The notes under the pieces: generated by a model
Told to the model about the DNA's origin: nothing
Databases searched by the model: none
What the model saw: the letters and a program-made list of their open reading frames with translations, nothing else
Translations under genes and position numbers: made by a program
Part shown: positions 36,623 to 47,695 of the stretch, one piece after another
How the letters are laid out: each line of letters begins with the position of its first letter
Numbering within the stretch: position 1 is the stretch's first letter
DNA from: Apodemus sylvaticus
Taxonomy: Eukaryota; Chordata; Mammalia; Rodentia; Muridae
Direction of reading: 5' to 3'
Assembly: GCF_947179515.1 (NCBI RefSeq)
Contig: NC_067481.1
Span: forward strand, 39,781,704-39,845,703
Length of the DNA stretch: 64,000 nucleotides

Positions 36623-36864
36623 TGAACGTTTTTCAAGCACACCATCCCTGAATCCTAGTAGTAAGAGAAATCGACAGCTGTTTACACCCTCCTATAAACT
36701 GCCATCTGAATTAGAATTTCAGATGACCATCCGAGCACATTTTTTAGCATAGGCCAGTTCCACATTACATTTTGCCTATCGTGTTCTTTCATTTGCGCAG
36801 CCCCCACCGACTTGCTCCCCTGGATTGACTTCTAGTAGAGACAAAAGGCTAACTTTTGGAATGT

Positions 36865-36878
36865 GCGCCACCTAGAGG
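36865..36878 (-). promoter_or_regulatory. CTCF-like site
   Basis: GCGCCACCTAGAGG on plus matches the reverse CTCF core (GCCMYCTRSTGG with flanking GC) with one mismatch (A for T). Unique sequence; points leftwards. Confidence 0.45.
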
Positions 36879-37009
36879 TTATAGGAGCTAGGAGGCGACC
36901 AAGAGACCAAAACCCAACTATAGCCAGCAACAGAAAGATTAAGAAAAAACACTCTTTAATTAAAAAAAAAAATAAATGTTTTTTCTTTACTTTCTTCTTT
37001 GGATTTATA

Positions 37010-37133
37010 TTTTTCTTATTTATTTTATATGGCCTAGAACTTTCTAGGTAGAACAGGCAGGCCTTGAATTCACAGAGGCCTCTGTCTCCCGAGAGAGCTG
37101 AGAATTAAGGGCATGTGCCTCCCTATCTGGCCT
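37010..37133 (-). mobile_element. Old B1 SINE
   Basis: Antisense, diverged: ggcctagaactttctaggta, caggccttgaattcacagag, ctgagaattaagggcatgtg. Confidence 0.6.
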
Positions 37134-37559
37134 TGGCTGATTAGATCAACAGCCTAGACTGAGCAGTGAATATGTAAATCCCTTATGGGCCAAGTATTTG
37201 AACAGCCTTGGGCTCTTCTGTTGGCACACAGAAGCTGGCACATGGTCTTGGCCGTGTTCTACCAGGACCCTTAGTGTAAAGAAGTACAAGACATCCCCAC
37301 TGTAGCTGTCACATACAGTGTCAGGCGGGCATGATCTTATTAAAGTCGTGGAGAGGAGGGGGACAGAGAAGCAAGCATACCCTGTATACTGTCTTGCTGC
37401 ACTGTGGTGGAGTTTGGTGTCAATGGCCTTGTCTCTGGCTCCTAGTTAGTGTCACCTGGAGTGGGAAGCAAGCGCTGGGAATCAGCTCTGGTGTGTGGTG
37501 ATGTCATTGATTTTCACACTCTAAGTGTAAAGCTACTTTTTTTCTTCCTTTTTCTCTTT

Positions 37560-37682
37560 TTGTTTTGTTCCTTGAGGTAGCATTCCTGAAACTCAACATA
37601 TAGATCAGAGCTGGCCTACAATTCGCAGAAATCTGCCTGCCTTGGAATTCTGGGGTGGAGGGCATTTACACCACTGGGTCTC
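37560..37682 (-). mobile_element. Old B1 SINE
   Basis: Antisense: tgttttgttccttgaggtag, agatcagagctggcctacaa, cagaaatctgcctgcctt. Confidence 0.65.
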
Positions 37683-38606
37683 TTTCTTTTTAAACAGGTT
37701 TTCTAGAAGCCTTAAAAATGAAGCCGCAAGGTTGAATGATTCTACCAGTTGAAGTGTCACGGACTGAAAAGGAGGTGTGATCTTTGAACAAGGTGCTCAG
37801 CCTCCAGAGGTCTCATTTTCTCATTTAACTCACCAGTCGGAGTCATCGGTGTGATGGCTGCGCTTGGTGGTTAGCCAGAGCACAGGGCAAATTCTCAGAA
37901 AACGTGGTTGTGTTCTTCACTCCGTAGAGTGGAGGGGTAGATTCCTCCAGGGAGCCATCCCCCGCAGAGGCAGAAGTGAGATCAGCTTTCGGCTGCAGCG
38001 AGGAGGCTGAACTGGGACCAAGGACTGGAAGACACAAGGAAACTGAGTTTGGCTGCGTGTCTCTCCAGCCAACGACAGAGTCTGTGAACAGTCTGCTAAG
38101 GAATCCATTCCCAGTCACCACAGGCAGTTCAACAGCATGCCACGGGCGGTGTGAGAATTCTGCAAAATACGAGGGTGGGTCAGAAACAACAACAACCAAC
38201 CATCTACTTCTTGAGTTAACCTCAAGGTTTGAAGAGTGAGTTAGGCAAAGCCAAAGCATGATGGGTAATCTGCCTCTACAGACCAAGGGAAAAGAGGGTT
38301 TGTGCCTTAAGGATGGCTCAGATCCAGAAGGCAGGCAGAAGACACCTTCAAACCTGTGGGGATTTGTGGAGAAATGTATGCTAATTGGTTAAGTTGGGTA
38401 AAACCAACCTGGCAGTGTCTGGACTTCTGCCTGTGACACATCACTCTCATTTTTCTGGAAACATTCAATATTATATAGCTGTTCTTCACAAGGGATGGCC
38501 AGGGCTTGCGTCACTCATCTCTTTGCTTCGTTTTTCTCTTTAAACCACATACATTTCCACATATTTAAGGTGTTCATGCAATGTTGAAGACATACGAAAT
38601 GGACAT
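37683..38606. other. Intergenic unique sequence
   Basis: No repeat recognised. Overlapping ORFs on opposite strands (147 residues minus, 87 plus) share the same bases and neither looks protein-like. Confidence 0.45.
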
Positions 38607-38790
38607 TGAGGAGCGGGAGAGGGCTCAGTGGTTAAGAGCACTGATTGCTCTTCCGGGGGGACCACAGTTCAATTCCCAGCACCCACATGGTGGCTCACAA
38701 ATGTCTGTAGCTCCAGTTCCGGGCATCTGACACCCTCTCACAGACATACTTGCAAGCAAAACATCAATGCACATTAAAAAAAAAAAACCC
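38607..38790 (+). mobile_element. B2 SINE
   Basis: Shows gagagggctcagtggttaag, gattgctcttccgggggg, cagcacccacatggtggctc and an A-run tail at about 38776-38787. Confidence 0.9.
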
Positions 38791-38944
38791 ACAATGATTA
38801 AAAAAGCATTTTAAGAAGAAATGAATATGGATATCAGATTCTGCTTTAAAACTTGAAATATTTGAGTGTCAGAATCCCTCACCCTGACCATATCCATTAA
38901 AACCAGCAGGATTTGTTTCGTTTTGTTTTACTTGCTTAATTATT

Positions 38945-39122
38945 TAATTTTTGAGACAGTCTCTTGCAGCCCTGGAACTGGCCATGGGGCTGAGGATCAG
39001 AAGTTCAGTCATGAACTCAGCTCCATGACTGGTTCACTTTCTCATTTATAAGGTGGTGGGAGCCACCCCAGGTCTTCATGAATGCAGGACAAGCCCTTCC
39101 CACTGAGCCATACTCCCAGTCT
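38945..39122 (-). mobile_element. B4-like SINE, degenerate
   Basis: A B1-like antisense start (tttttgagacagtctcttgc, agccctggaactgg) and an ID-like antisense end (gcaggacaagcccttcccactgagcc, in pieces). Confidence 0.5.
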
Positions 39123-39376
39123 TCTTTTGTTTTATAGACAAGAGGAAAAGGCAGAAGGGCTTTAGCATCTAAAATTCAGCTGGTAGTTTTAGGTTTTTCT
39201 TTCAATGTATTCCATACAAAACAGTCCAGAAACCCCTTTGCCATTTATTCTGTGATTTAAAAAACAAAACAAACAAACAAAAAACCCAACACCAATGAAA
39301 AACCAACTCAGTTGCTTCTATGAGTAGGTTTATGATAAATTGGATAGGGGGATTGATTTTTTTAATTATGTTTTCA

Positions 39377-39379
<3 letters not shown>

Positions 39380-39412
<33 letters not shown>

Positions 39413-39550
39413 ATTGCACAGTACTTGTGTGGAGGCCAGAGGATAACTTGGGGGAGTTGCTCTCTCCTGCGTGTGGGTCCTGGTGATTGAACTTAGGTTG
39501 TCAGGCTTGAAGGCTAATGCCCTTGCCTGCTGAGCTGTCTCAACAGCCCT
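39380..39550 (-). mobile_element. B3 SINE with (GT)n tail
   Basis: After a (GT)14 run comes antisense B3: gtgtggaggccagaggataa, gggtcctggtgattgaactt, gcccttgcctgctgagctgt. Confidence 0.85.
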
Positions 39551-39589
39551 AGGGAGGGTTCTCTTTGATGAAGATTTATTTTTATTTTT

Positions 39590-39709
39590 ATTCTGGGTTT
39601 GGGTTTTGAAACAGTATTTTACTTTGTGGCTGAGACCGACCTGGAACAGTCTCTACAGCTCAGGCTGGTCCTGAACGCTATAGGAGTGTACCACGACACC
39701 GATGGAAAT
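39590..39709 (-). mobile_element. Old B1 SINE
   Basis: Degenerate antisense B1: gttttgaaacagtattttac, ctcaggctggtcctgaacg, taggagtgtaccacgacacc. Confidence 0.55.
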
Positions 39710-41077
39710 GTATTTTTAAATGATCCAAACTTACAATGTGCCTTATAATTGCAATAATGATGAGAAATATGAGCATATTGAGTCTCTTACTTGGCGGACA
39801 ACAATCAGGATGATTTTTATACATTCTCTCTCTCCCTCCCTTCTTCCTTCCCTCCATCCTTCCCTCCCTCTGTCCCTCTTTTTTTCTTGAGATGGGGGTC
39901 TTTCTATGTAGTCCTACCTGTGCACTAGGTAAATAATTGAGCCCTTAGTTGACATATACGTGTGTCTTCTTCATTCTTGTTCTTCTCATTGTCTCTTTGG
40001 GGTGATATTAGGCCAGTCCAGGTCTCTCTCTTGTCTTCTAAAGAACTGGGATGTTGGCTACAAGCTAGGCCTATTCCCCCTCCCACACTGTACAGTTTAT
40101 GTACTACAAAATGGCCCCAGGTCCCCTCCATGTCCAGAGAGCACCACAGCTGGGGTTCCCTTTTCTTTCATATCAACCCAGGCTGTTGTATTCAGGTGAC
40201 TCCAACTTCACCCCTAATCTCATTTCCCAAGAGAAACAACCCCCAGAATGTGGCTTCCCACCTCCAGGGACCCAGTGAGCATCTCAGGACAACAGCACCC
40301 AGATTAGGCCCGGTGCCTTGGCTGTCTCCACACCCCTGCTGACAGAGCACAAAGGGCAGTGTGACTCGGGTCACAGACAGATCCACGCACACACTGCACC
40401 ACCGTGGAGACTCTTTCGTCCCAAGGGGCTGTTTTGGTTCAGCAGCTCCTGGGGCTCGAATAAGTTAATCACTGATGACTGGAGATTAATTTATAACTGG
40501 ACAGCAGACAAGATAGTTCAGGTCTCAGCGGGCGGCACTGAACTGTGGCGGGGCATGGCTCAGAAGACACCTGGGTGTGCAGCTCGGTGCTGAGGCTGGG
40601 AACCCCCAGATCCTCACTGTCTCCTCACGGGCACCTGCTAGGCCTCTCCCTTCCTCTCCCCAGTGTAGCTGTTTGTCTTAGAAAACCTGTTCAGGCAGCA
40701 GTAGGGACTGCTAGGTTGGCATGCTAGCCTTGCCAGACCTAGGGGCCACCTGTGTGGGACTGGGTGTGGAGAGAAAGGAGGTGATTAGAAGATGTGGAGG
40801 GGGGATGGGAGGCAGACAGCTTGTGGGTTCTCCAGGACAGCAGGTCTTTGAGGTTGTGTGTTCCATTCTACCGGTCTCCCTGCTCACGCTCCCAGCCTCG
40901 GCTGCCTTATTCTGGCCTCCCCAAAGACAGAGATGAGGACAGACGGGCAGGCCTGTCTGTGGCCTGCTCTCATGTTGAATAAAACGACTCTGCCTGCCAC
41001 ACTGGAGCTGTGGGGCTGTGGGTGTCAGGGATGGCCACCACCAGACTGCCAGCTGTGGCCATCTCAGATTCATCATT
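39710..41077. other. Intergenic, mostly unique sequence
   Basis: Holds a pyrimidine-rich patch (39825-39890), the enhancer-like block at 40360-40560 and GC-richer sequence to 41070. ORFs up to 126 residues are overlapping and random-looking. Confidence 0.45.
40360..40560. promoter_or_regulatory. Candidate conserved non-coding element
   Basis: Unique block with clustered homeodomain-like words (gttaatcactgatga, gagattaatttataac) next to a CpG-bearing segment (cagcgggcggcac). The composition resembles developmental enhancers; conservation itself cannot be seen here. Confidence 0.3.
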
Positions 41078-41172
41078 GTACAGTCCAGACTGGCCTCGAA
41101 CTCACAGAGCTCTGCCTGCCTCTGTCTGTCTTCTGAGTACTGGGATTAAAGGGGCATGCCATCATATCTGGT
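41078..41172 (-). mobile_element. B1 SINE fragment
   Basis: Antisense body: ccagactggcctcgaactca, gagctctgcctgcctctgtc, gagtactgggattaaagggg, and gccatcatatctggtgg. Confidence 0.8.
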
Positions 41173-41399
41173 GGGTTTGGGATTTTCAAGTCAGGCTTGA
41201 ACCCATAATGAGGGCCCCAAGTTAGGCTGGGCCAGAGGGCCAGGCTGAGCCTTGAGTGAGAGGGAACCCTTTAGGGATCTATTTTTGGAGGCATTTGGGG
41301 AGAGCAAGTCTCTCAAGGTAACCAAGACCACTTTTAATACAGCATCTCATATACATTCCACCTTGTCTGTGCTGCTGGTTCAAGCCTTTGGGTTATATC

Positions 41400-41401
41400 T
41401 A

Positions 41402-41447
<46 letters not shown>

Positions 41448-41467
41448 AGATAGATAGATAGATAGAT
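41400..41467. repeat. (ATCT)n joined to (AGAT)n: palindromic microsatellite
   Basis: About 11 CTAT units turn directly into about 5 AGAT units, the reverse complement, so the junction is a perfect inverted repeat that can fold into a hairpin. Confidence 0.95.
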
Positions 41468-43094
41468 ATAAGCAAAGTCACATTTCTTCTTGAGGGGGCA
41501 GCCTGCTAGCACACACAAGCGCCCCTGCTGAGTTCTACCTGTACCTCCATCTGAATGCACAGAACTAGGTGCAGGGCTTGGCCAGTGAATCCTACTCCCT
41601 ATTGATGGTCTCCCATCGGCTCCCCTCAGCCAGGCACCAGCTTCTGCCGTGGCCCTGCTAATGCACCTCTTAAGCATAACAGGTTGGCTCTTGGCCCTTT
41701 GCCACTACTGGAGAGCTCTTTTATCTTACAAGGACATAATTATGTCTTCTAGGGTCCTAAATTGGTTTGGCTATTTAGAGAAGTCCCCCCCCCCCTTTTT
41801 TTTCTGAAGAACTAGTTGTTTTTTTTTTTTTTTCACTAAGTCAAAATGGTGATTCTTTTAAATGGGGTCCAACTAAGTTCTTTCATATGGTAATTCATAC
41901 ACTCTCTGGCTGATAAGCTTTAGACTTGGCATAAGGTTCAAAGCAGAAATTGAGTTCAGATGAGAAAGAGGGTTGCTTTTGGTCACTGGCATTGGGACCA
42001 ATTTGGTCTCTGTGGTAGGTACACGGTTGGGGAAGAAAAACCTTGTAAAACCAGATTTTGTAAAAAGAACTCCAAACTCGGTACCCAGAAATCATAGAGG
42101 AGGTGTTGCTCTTTGGGAGGGATGGAAAAGGAAACACTTTCTGGTGAAAGATGACCCTCTTCATATTGTCACCAAGTCTGAGACTTTGCTAAAGTAGCCC
42201 TTGGAAGACACCTCTTCCAGATCCATCCATCTAACAATGGAGAAAATGTGGCTCAGGGAGACAGGGCTTGGCTTTGGGCACAGGGTGAGTGACAGAACCA
42301 GGTTGTGTCGACCAAGTGCTTGCTTCTGCACCGGAATCAGGTGCTGGTGGCTTCTTCAGAGAGAGGCCATGGTGTCTGTCCATCACGAGGGTGATGGGGC
42401 TCAGACTGATGGCTCATCAATCTCATTGTGGTATCAGACCCCTGGGAGGGAGAGAGGAAGACAGGCTACCCTCACAGACACAAGAGCAGCTGTGATTTCC
42501 CCATTTCCCAAGAAATTGTAATGATTGATTCTGGGATTTGGAGACATGGAGGAGTCAAGATGGCACCCACCCATGAGTCCAACTATTTCTGGAGAAGCAT
42601 CTTCAGTGATGAACTAGCACCCAGCACCTATGGGTGCTTTGTTAACAGTGGCCTCTCTCCAGAGAGACCCCGCTAAGGAAAGAGGCAGAGGAGCTGCTGA
42701 AGCTGAAAACACCAATCCTCCCAAAGGTGCTTTAGAAAGTATTACTTTCTGTAACTCACAGGGGAGCAGAGGGGCTGCATCCCCTGTCCAAAGTCAACTT
42801 GCTTCTCCTGGTTCCATGGTTTCTTCAGGGCCAGGCCAGTGTCTTTTAGAATCCCCAGAGGACCTGCATGCATTGGGATAGAAGTGTGGGTCAGGGAGAC
42901 AGTTGCCCAGGTGGCTCCAGTATTTGAGGATGCTGAACATGGGCGTCCCTTCCCTAAAGCAATGTGATCTGGGAGCATTGTCAGATAGCATCTAGGCATG
43001 CATTTATTTTACACCAATATCATCCTCTTTTTGTAGCCTGAGCTTCATTGGTGAGCCAGGACCCTTTGTAAGCCATGCTTTGAGGTCCATGCAG
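41468..43094. other. Intergenic unique sequence
   Basis: Apart from the MIR at 42205-42305 and T/C runs at about 41787-41834, no repeat or gene is recognised. Confidence 0.45.
42205..42305 (-). mobile_element. MIR SINE
   Basis: Antisense MIR words: aatggagaaaatgtggctca, gggagacag, and gtgagtgacagaaccagg. Confidence 0.5.
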
Positions 43095-43180
43095 GGACTG
43101 GGGGAGTGGCTTGGTGGTAGAGTTCTTGTCTGTAATGCACAGGGTCCCGGGTTCAATCCAGCCCTGTACACAACAACAGA
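43095..43180 (+). mobile_element. ID-type SINE
   Basis: Shows gagtggcttggtggtagagt, cttgtctgtaatgcacaggg, and tcccgggttcaatccagccc: the tRNA-Ala-like ID body. Confidence 0.75.
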
Positions 43181-43579
43181 TTCATTTCAGCAAGGAGCCC
43201 TAAAGCCCAGCATGCAATATTTCCAGTCTGCTTAAGTGTACACATAGACATGGACATGCAGAGGTTTAACCCTGAAGGGCACAGGCAGGAGCATGCCAGC
43301 CTAGGAGGGGCTTCATTCGGTAGGCTGCTTAACTACTCCATTAAAGATGCCTGTTAAAGATCCTTCTTATACAAATGTAGGTTATAAATGCTGACAGAAT
43401 CTTTTCAATAGTTCAGTTCCTTTGTGATGCCCAGATTCATACATTTCAGTTATGCTTAGAATCTTTCTTAATTTTGTTTTGTTTTGTATGTTTCATTTGC
43501 TTGTTTCTTTGTTTGCTTGTTTTAGGGTCTCATTATGTGTCCTAGACACCCTGGAAGTCGCTTTGTGGACCAAAAGATA

Positions 43580-43700
43580 AAAGGACCCCAGGACCTGCCT
43601 GAATTCAATCCTCAGGACCCACATAGTGGAAAGCAGGAACTGACTCCCAAAGGTTATCTTCTGACATCACATGAGTGCTATGTGTATGGACTCTTTAAGT
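43580..43700 (+). mobile_element. B3-type SINE, partial
   Basis: Shows cctgaattcaatcctcaggacccacatagtgg (pieces), ggaactgactcccaaaggtt, and atcttctgacatcacatgag. A short antisense B1 piece precedes it (about 43522-43575). Confidence 0.65.
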
Positions 43701-43865
43701 GTGCTAACTGTAATTCAAAAGAAAAACAGTCAGGCAGAATCATGGCCATGTGTTAAGAAAGACAGGATTCGGGTTAGGTCAAATAAGTAAGCAACAACCG
43801 CAGTAATATCCTAACTATGCAGAGAGGACAAAGAGTGAAGAGTACTTGTCAATTATTGTTTCTAG

Positions 43866-44032
43866 AAGGAGGAGGAAGAGGAGGAGGAGGACGAGGAGGA
43901 GGAGGAGGAGGAGGAGGAGGAGGAGGAGGAGAAGAAGGAGAAGGAGAAGAAGAAGAAGAAGAAGAAGAAGAAGAAGAAGAAGAAGAAGAAGAAGAAGAAG
44001 AAGAAGAAGAAGAAGAAGAAGAAGAAGAAAAC
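43866..44032 (+). repeat. (GAG)n/(GAA)n trinucleotide purine tract
   Basis: About 165 bp of pure purines, first GAG/GAC-rich, then about 30 consecutive GAA triplets (GAG-to-GAA gradient). It yields long poly-Glu, poly-Arg, poly-Ser and poly-Phe frames that are not genes. Homopurine mirror symmetry makes it a candidate triplex (H-DNA) former. Confidence 0.97.
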
Positions 44033-45509
44033 CAGTAAGAGCAAAGGCACCGCAGCCCTACAGCCCTGCCCTCAGATTCTCCATTTAAAAGAAAAGCCCA
44101 GGAAATTCCAAGCAGGAATGCCTTCCCAGATAAGACAGACATCGAAGACAACCAAACTTTTAAAAAGTAAGCATTTTGATCTTCATGCAAACATGGAGTT
44201 AATCCGGGGACAGCTAAGCACAAATGCGCAGATGAATTCGGTGTGCGGAATGGTCACTGAGCTCAGAGAATGCCAGTTTGGTCCAGAGTCCACGCTCTGT
44301 AGGGGTCATACCTAAACCTGCTGAGTGAGGCACTCGGAAGCCTCCGTGCGCAGTCAGCCTTGACCATTCTGTCTAAATCTGTTTCGCAGTTGCTCACCTG
44401 GTGGTTTCAGGAAATGCAAATCAGGTATCTAGAGTGGTATTCTAAGATGTGTGTTAAACTGAAAATGTAAATCAAACTCTCTGGGCCTCCGTTTACGGCA
44501 GGGAAGGGGGTAAGGTCGTTCTGGCTGTGCTGCCTCCAGCATCCTTCGCCCCTCTGGCCCGGGACATCCGGGCTATGCAGAGAAGCCCCTGGCCCACTAT
44601 GCATATGATTCTGCTTCAATTGTGTCTTCACGTTCATAGCCGTCCGGCAGTGACATGCCTTGCTCTGGGCTTTTCCAAGGGTGGGCACCGTTTAGGGAGG
44701 AGGGGCAAGTAAACAATCCTAATGACAGGGCCATAGCAAGATCCAAACCAGCAGGGCCTACTCTGAAGGGTCTCACATCACCTGTACCCCCGTTGTTGGA
44801 GAATCCTGCAGGCACATGGTCCTTGGGTTCTCACTGGTGTCCTGTGGAGAAGAGTAAGCCACTGAAGGGGATGGAGTGTCTCCACTTAATCATTACTCTG
44901 CTGACATCAATGAAAAGTAAGGAATGCGTGTCCCCTGCACAGGCCCACTATGAGCGGAAAGAAGGCCAGATTCTGAGTAAGTGATGGGGCAGAGGCTGGG
45001 GAAGCAGTGTGGCGTGAATTGCAGCCTCGCCTGCAATCATCTTTCATGGTTAAAGGTTGCAAATGACCCTGGCTATTTCAAAACCCCAGCAGAAGAGCAG
45101 AAGCTTGCTTTTCGCCATCTTAGAGGGTGAGAGGACTCAGGGTAGCCTTGAAAGCAGACACATCTTTTATCTAAATAGGAAGCTGGTTATTTACTTGTAC
45201 TACGGATGCTATAAAAAGGCTACGCGATGAGGGGAGACATGGCTCCTGAGCCGTGGACTGACCCCAACGTGCTCCAGAGGCTCCTTCTGGAGGAAGGAGG
45301 AGTCTGGGTTCTTGTGTGGAGTGCTGGCCCAACAGCATGTTAGGAGGAAGTGGCCCAGCAAATGCCACAAAGCCAGCTTTCTTACACAGGTGATGGTCGC
45401 TGGTGAGCACCAGTTCTCAGTCTGAAGCTGCCCAGGTGAAGTAGAGGCCACCATAATATGACTTCAAAATTTAGTATGTCATTTGTGACCTGCTAAAAAT
45501 TGGACAAGG
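44033..45509. other. Intergenic unique sequence
   Basis: About 1.5 kb in which I recognise no repeat family or gene. It is one of the longer repeat-free islands and could hold regulatory sequence; no specific motif stands out. Confidence 0.45.
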
Positions 45510-45712
45510 GGGCTTGAGAGATGGCCCAGTGGTTAACAGCATCGTTTGCTCTTCTAGAGGACCCAGGTTCAGTTCCCAGCACCCACATGGTGGCTAGCAG
45601 TGGTGTATAACTCCAGTTCCAGGAGCGGCTGGCCTCTGAGGGCACCAGCATGATTTAGTGCACAGACATACATGCAGGAAAAACACCCATATACATAAAA
45701 TAGAAAAATAAA
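45510..45712 (+). mobile_element. B2 SINE
   Basis: Head gggcttgagagatggccca, body gaggacccaggttcagttcc, then acccacatggtggctagcag and a degenerate 3' end. Confidence 0.85.
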
Positions 45713-45715
45713 AAC

Positions 45716-45845
45716 GGATTGGGTAGCAGTGGCCCATGCCACTTGGAAGACAGAGGCAGGCAGATCTCTATGAGTTCAAGGCCAGCCTGGTCTACAGAGT
45801 GAGTTCTAGGACAGCCAGGGCTACACAGAGAAATCCTGTCCCAAG
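45716..45845 (+). mobile_element. B1 SINE
   Basis: Shows gcaggcagatctctatgagttc, gccagcctggtctacagagtg, and ccagggctacacagagaaat. The 'atctctatgagttca' variant marks an older B1 subfamily. Confidence 0.85.
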
Positions 45846-45965
45846 AAAGAAAGAAAGAGAGACACAGAGAGAAAGAGACAGAGAGAGAGAGAGACAGAGA
45901 GAAGGGGGAGGGAGGGAGAGAGGGAGGAAGGAAGGAAGAAAGAAAAGAAAGAAAAGAGAAAAAAA
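45846..45965 (+). repeat. Purine-only tract (GAAA/GA/GGGA)
   Basis: About 115 bp, nearly all A and G with scattered C. It follows directly on the B1 tail at 45845, so it probably grew from it. Confidence 0.9.
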
Positions 45966-46267
45966 CTTGTCACCAAACCCCCCCCCTCCCCACAAAACCA
46001 AACCAACCCAACTCAACCAACCAACCAAAAACCCCTGAAGTCTCTATAAAGATATTAATGATGTGGGCCCTGCACAGACTTGGTAATGTTCAGCAGATGC
46101 TTCCTGGAGTTTAGAAGACACCAGGTGCCCCTCCCCAGCATGGGTGGTCCAGTTAGATCCACCGGGTTCTGACACTTCCCAGTAACTCAGCTCTTGATCT
46201 TTTAAGATAATTACCTTTTCCTTATTACTTAGGAATTCAGAAAAACATTAGTGTAAGGGAAAAAATG

Positions 46268-46545
46268 CAGGGGCTGGAGAGATGGCTCAGTGGTTAAGAG
46301 CACTAAATCAAATCACCACACAGAGTTCCAGGCCAGCCAAGGCTGCACAGTGAGACCTTGTCTCCTTGTCTTGACAAACTGACAAACAAGGGCACCGGCG
46401 GCTCTTGCAGAGGACTCAGCTCCCACAGCGCGGTTCACAACCGTGCACAGACCTCATGTCTTCTTCTGGCCTTCCTGGTCTCACACATAGTGCATAGATA
46501 CACATGCAAAACACCCAGACACATACAAATTTAAGAAGAAAGATA
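46268..46545 (+). mobile_element. B2 SINE interrupted by a B1 fragment
   Basis: A near-perfect B2 head (ggggctggagagatggctca) stops after gagcacta. It is followed by a B1-like piece (acagagttccaggccagcc, then cacagtgagaccttgtctcc) and then returns to B2 body (ggctcttgcagaggactcag, ttcacaaccgtgcacagacc, cttctggccttcctggtct). Confidence 0.75.
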
Positions 46546-46705
46546 AAATTACCCATGGTCTCAGCTTTATAAATAACCTTCTGGTACATTGGAAAAAAAT
46601 GTTTCTTTGTAAACTGTCAATTGCTGTTATATATGTATGTAAATGTGTGTGTATATAATCTTATTTATTTCTTTAACACTATAGTCCAAGCATTGTTTTA
46701 AGTTT

Positions 46706-46842
46706 ATAATCAGGGTTTCCCTGTATAGTCCTGGCCATCCTGGGACTCTCTATGTAAATCAGGCTAGCCTTGAACTAACAGAGATTCTTCCTGCCCCTGC
46801 CTACAGAGTGCTGGGATTAAAGGTGTGCACTACCATGCCTGG
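46706..46842 (-). mobile_element. B1 SINE
   Basis: Antisense B1 from cagggtttccctgtatagtcc through gagtgctgggattaaaggtg to taccatgcctggt. Moderately diverged. Confidence 0.85.
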
Positions 46843-47016
46843 TAATTTAAAAGTTTTCTTTTACTAAACCGTTCTAACATTTTTAAAGCAGAGAAACCTG
46901 TAAAGACTTTAACCCCGGCTGCTGGTCTATCTTTGATTTCATCTTGTCAAATTCAATGAATGAAGTGTGTGTTCACCCATGTGTTTTGGTCTCCATTCTT
47001 GGAGAATGATGGACAA

Positions 47017-47094
47017 CGGTTTTTGTTGTTGTTGTTTTGGTTTTTTTTTTTTTTTTTGGTTTTTTGGTTTTTTGTGTTTTTTTTTTTTTTTTTG
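47017..47094 (+). repeat. Poly-T / (GTT)n low-complexity tract
   Basis: Runs of T up to about 17 nt separated by GG, after a GTTGTTGTTGTT start. This could be the reverse-complement tail of a lost retroposon. Confidence 0.85.
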
Positions 47095-47544
47095 CATTGG
47101 GATGCTGGCAGGCTTTTTGCAGAAGGATGGAACCTGAGTTTCTTCAGATCTGAAGGTCGTAGCAGGATGCATTCTGTATGCAAATGAGTCTGGTGCTGGA
47201 AATCACTCAGACTCTGTCCATCACCTTCACCATCTCCTGCACAAAGCAAAACAACATAAAACAAAGCAACAACTCAAACCTAATCACCTCAGAAGTCCTA
47301 GCATGTCTCCTGTTACAGCTTGGAGAGTGTCTATGGCATCAGGCCCATTCTGGGAGAGACTTCTGGAAAAGCACCTGTCACGGTCCAAGGTGATTCTGTG
47401 TCAGCTGATTGAGGGAAGGTTCGGAAAAGCATCCTGGCTTAGGGGGACAGTTCAAATAGAGCTCACACTAGCTGGTAGCATATCAGACCCGCAAGCATCA
47501 AGCATCATCCCTGCCCTGTGTTACAGAGAGTACTATTACACAGG

Positions 47545-47545
<1 letters not shown>

Positions 47546-47621
<76 letters not shown>

Positions 47622-47625
47622 CACA

Positions 47626-47657
<32 letters not shown>

Positions 47658-47695
47658 ACACACACACACACAGAGACAGTGTGTGTGTGTGTATG
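47546..47695 (+). repeat. Compound (CA)n(GA)n(CA)n(GT)n microsatellite
   Basis: CA, GA, GACAGA, CA, GA, CA and finally GT blocks follow in order. The CA block and the later GT block are complementary, so strands could fold back. Confidence 0.95.

Noticed and set aside
37843..38286. 147-residue minus ORF
   Set aside because: An 87-residue plus ORF occupies the same bases; neither has protein-like features or splice and poly(A) context.
43817..44223. Poly-Glu, poly-Arg, poly-Ser and poly-Phe ORFs
   Set aside because: Translation of the GAG/GAA tract.
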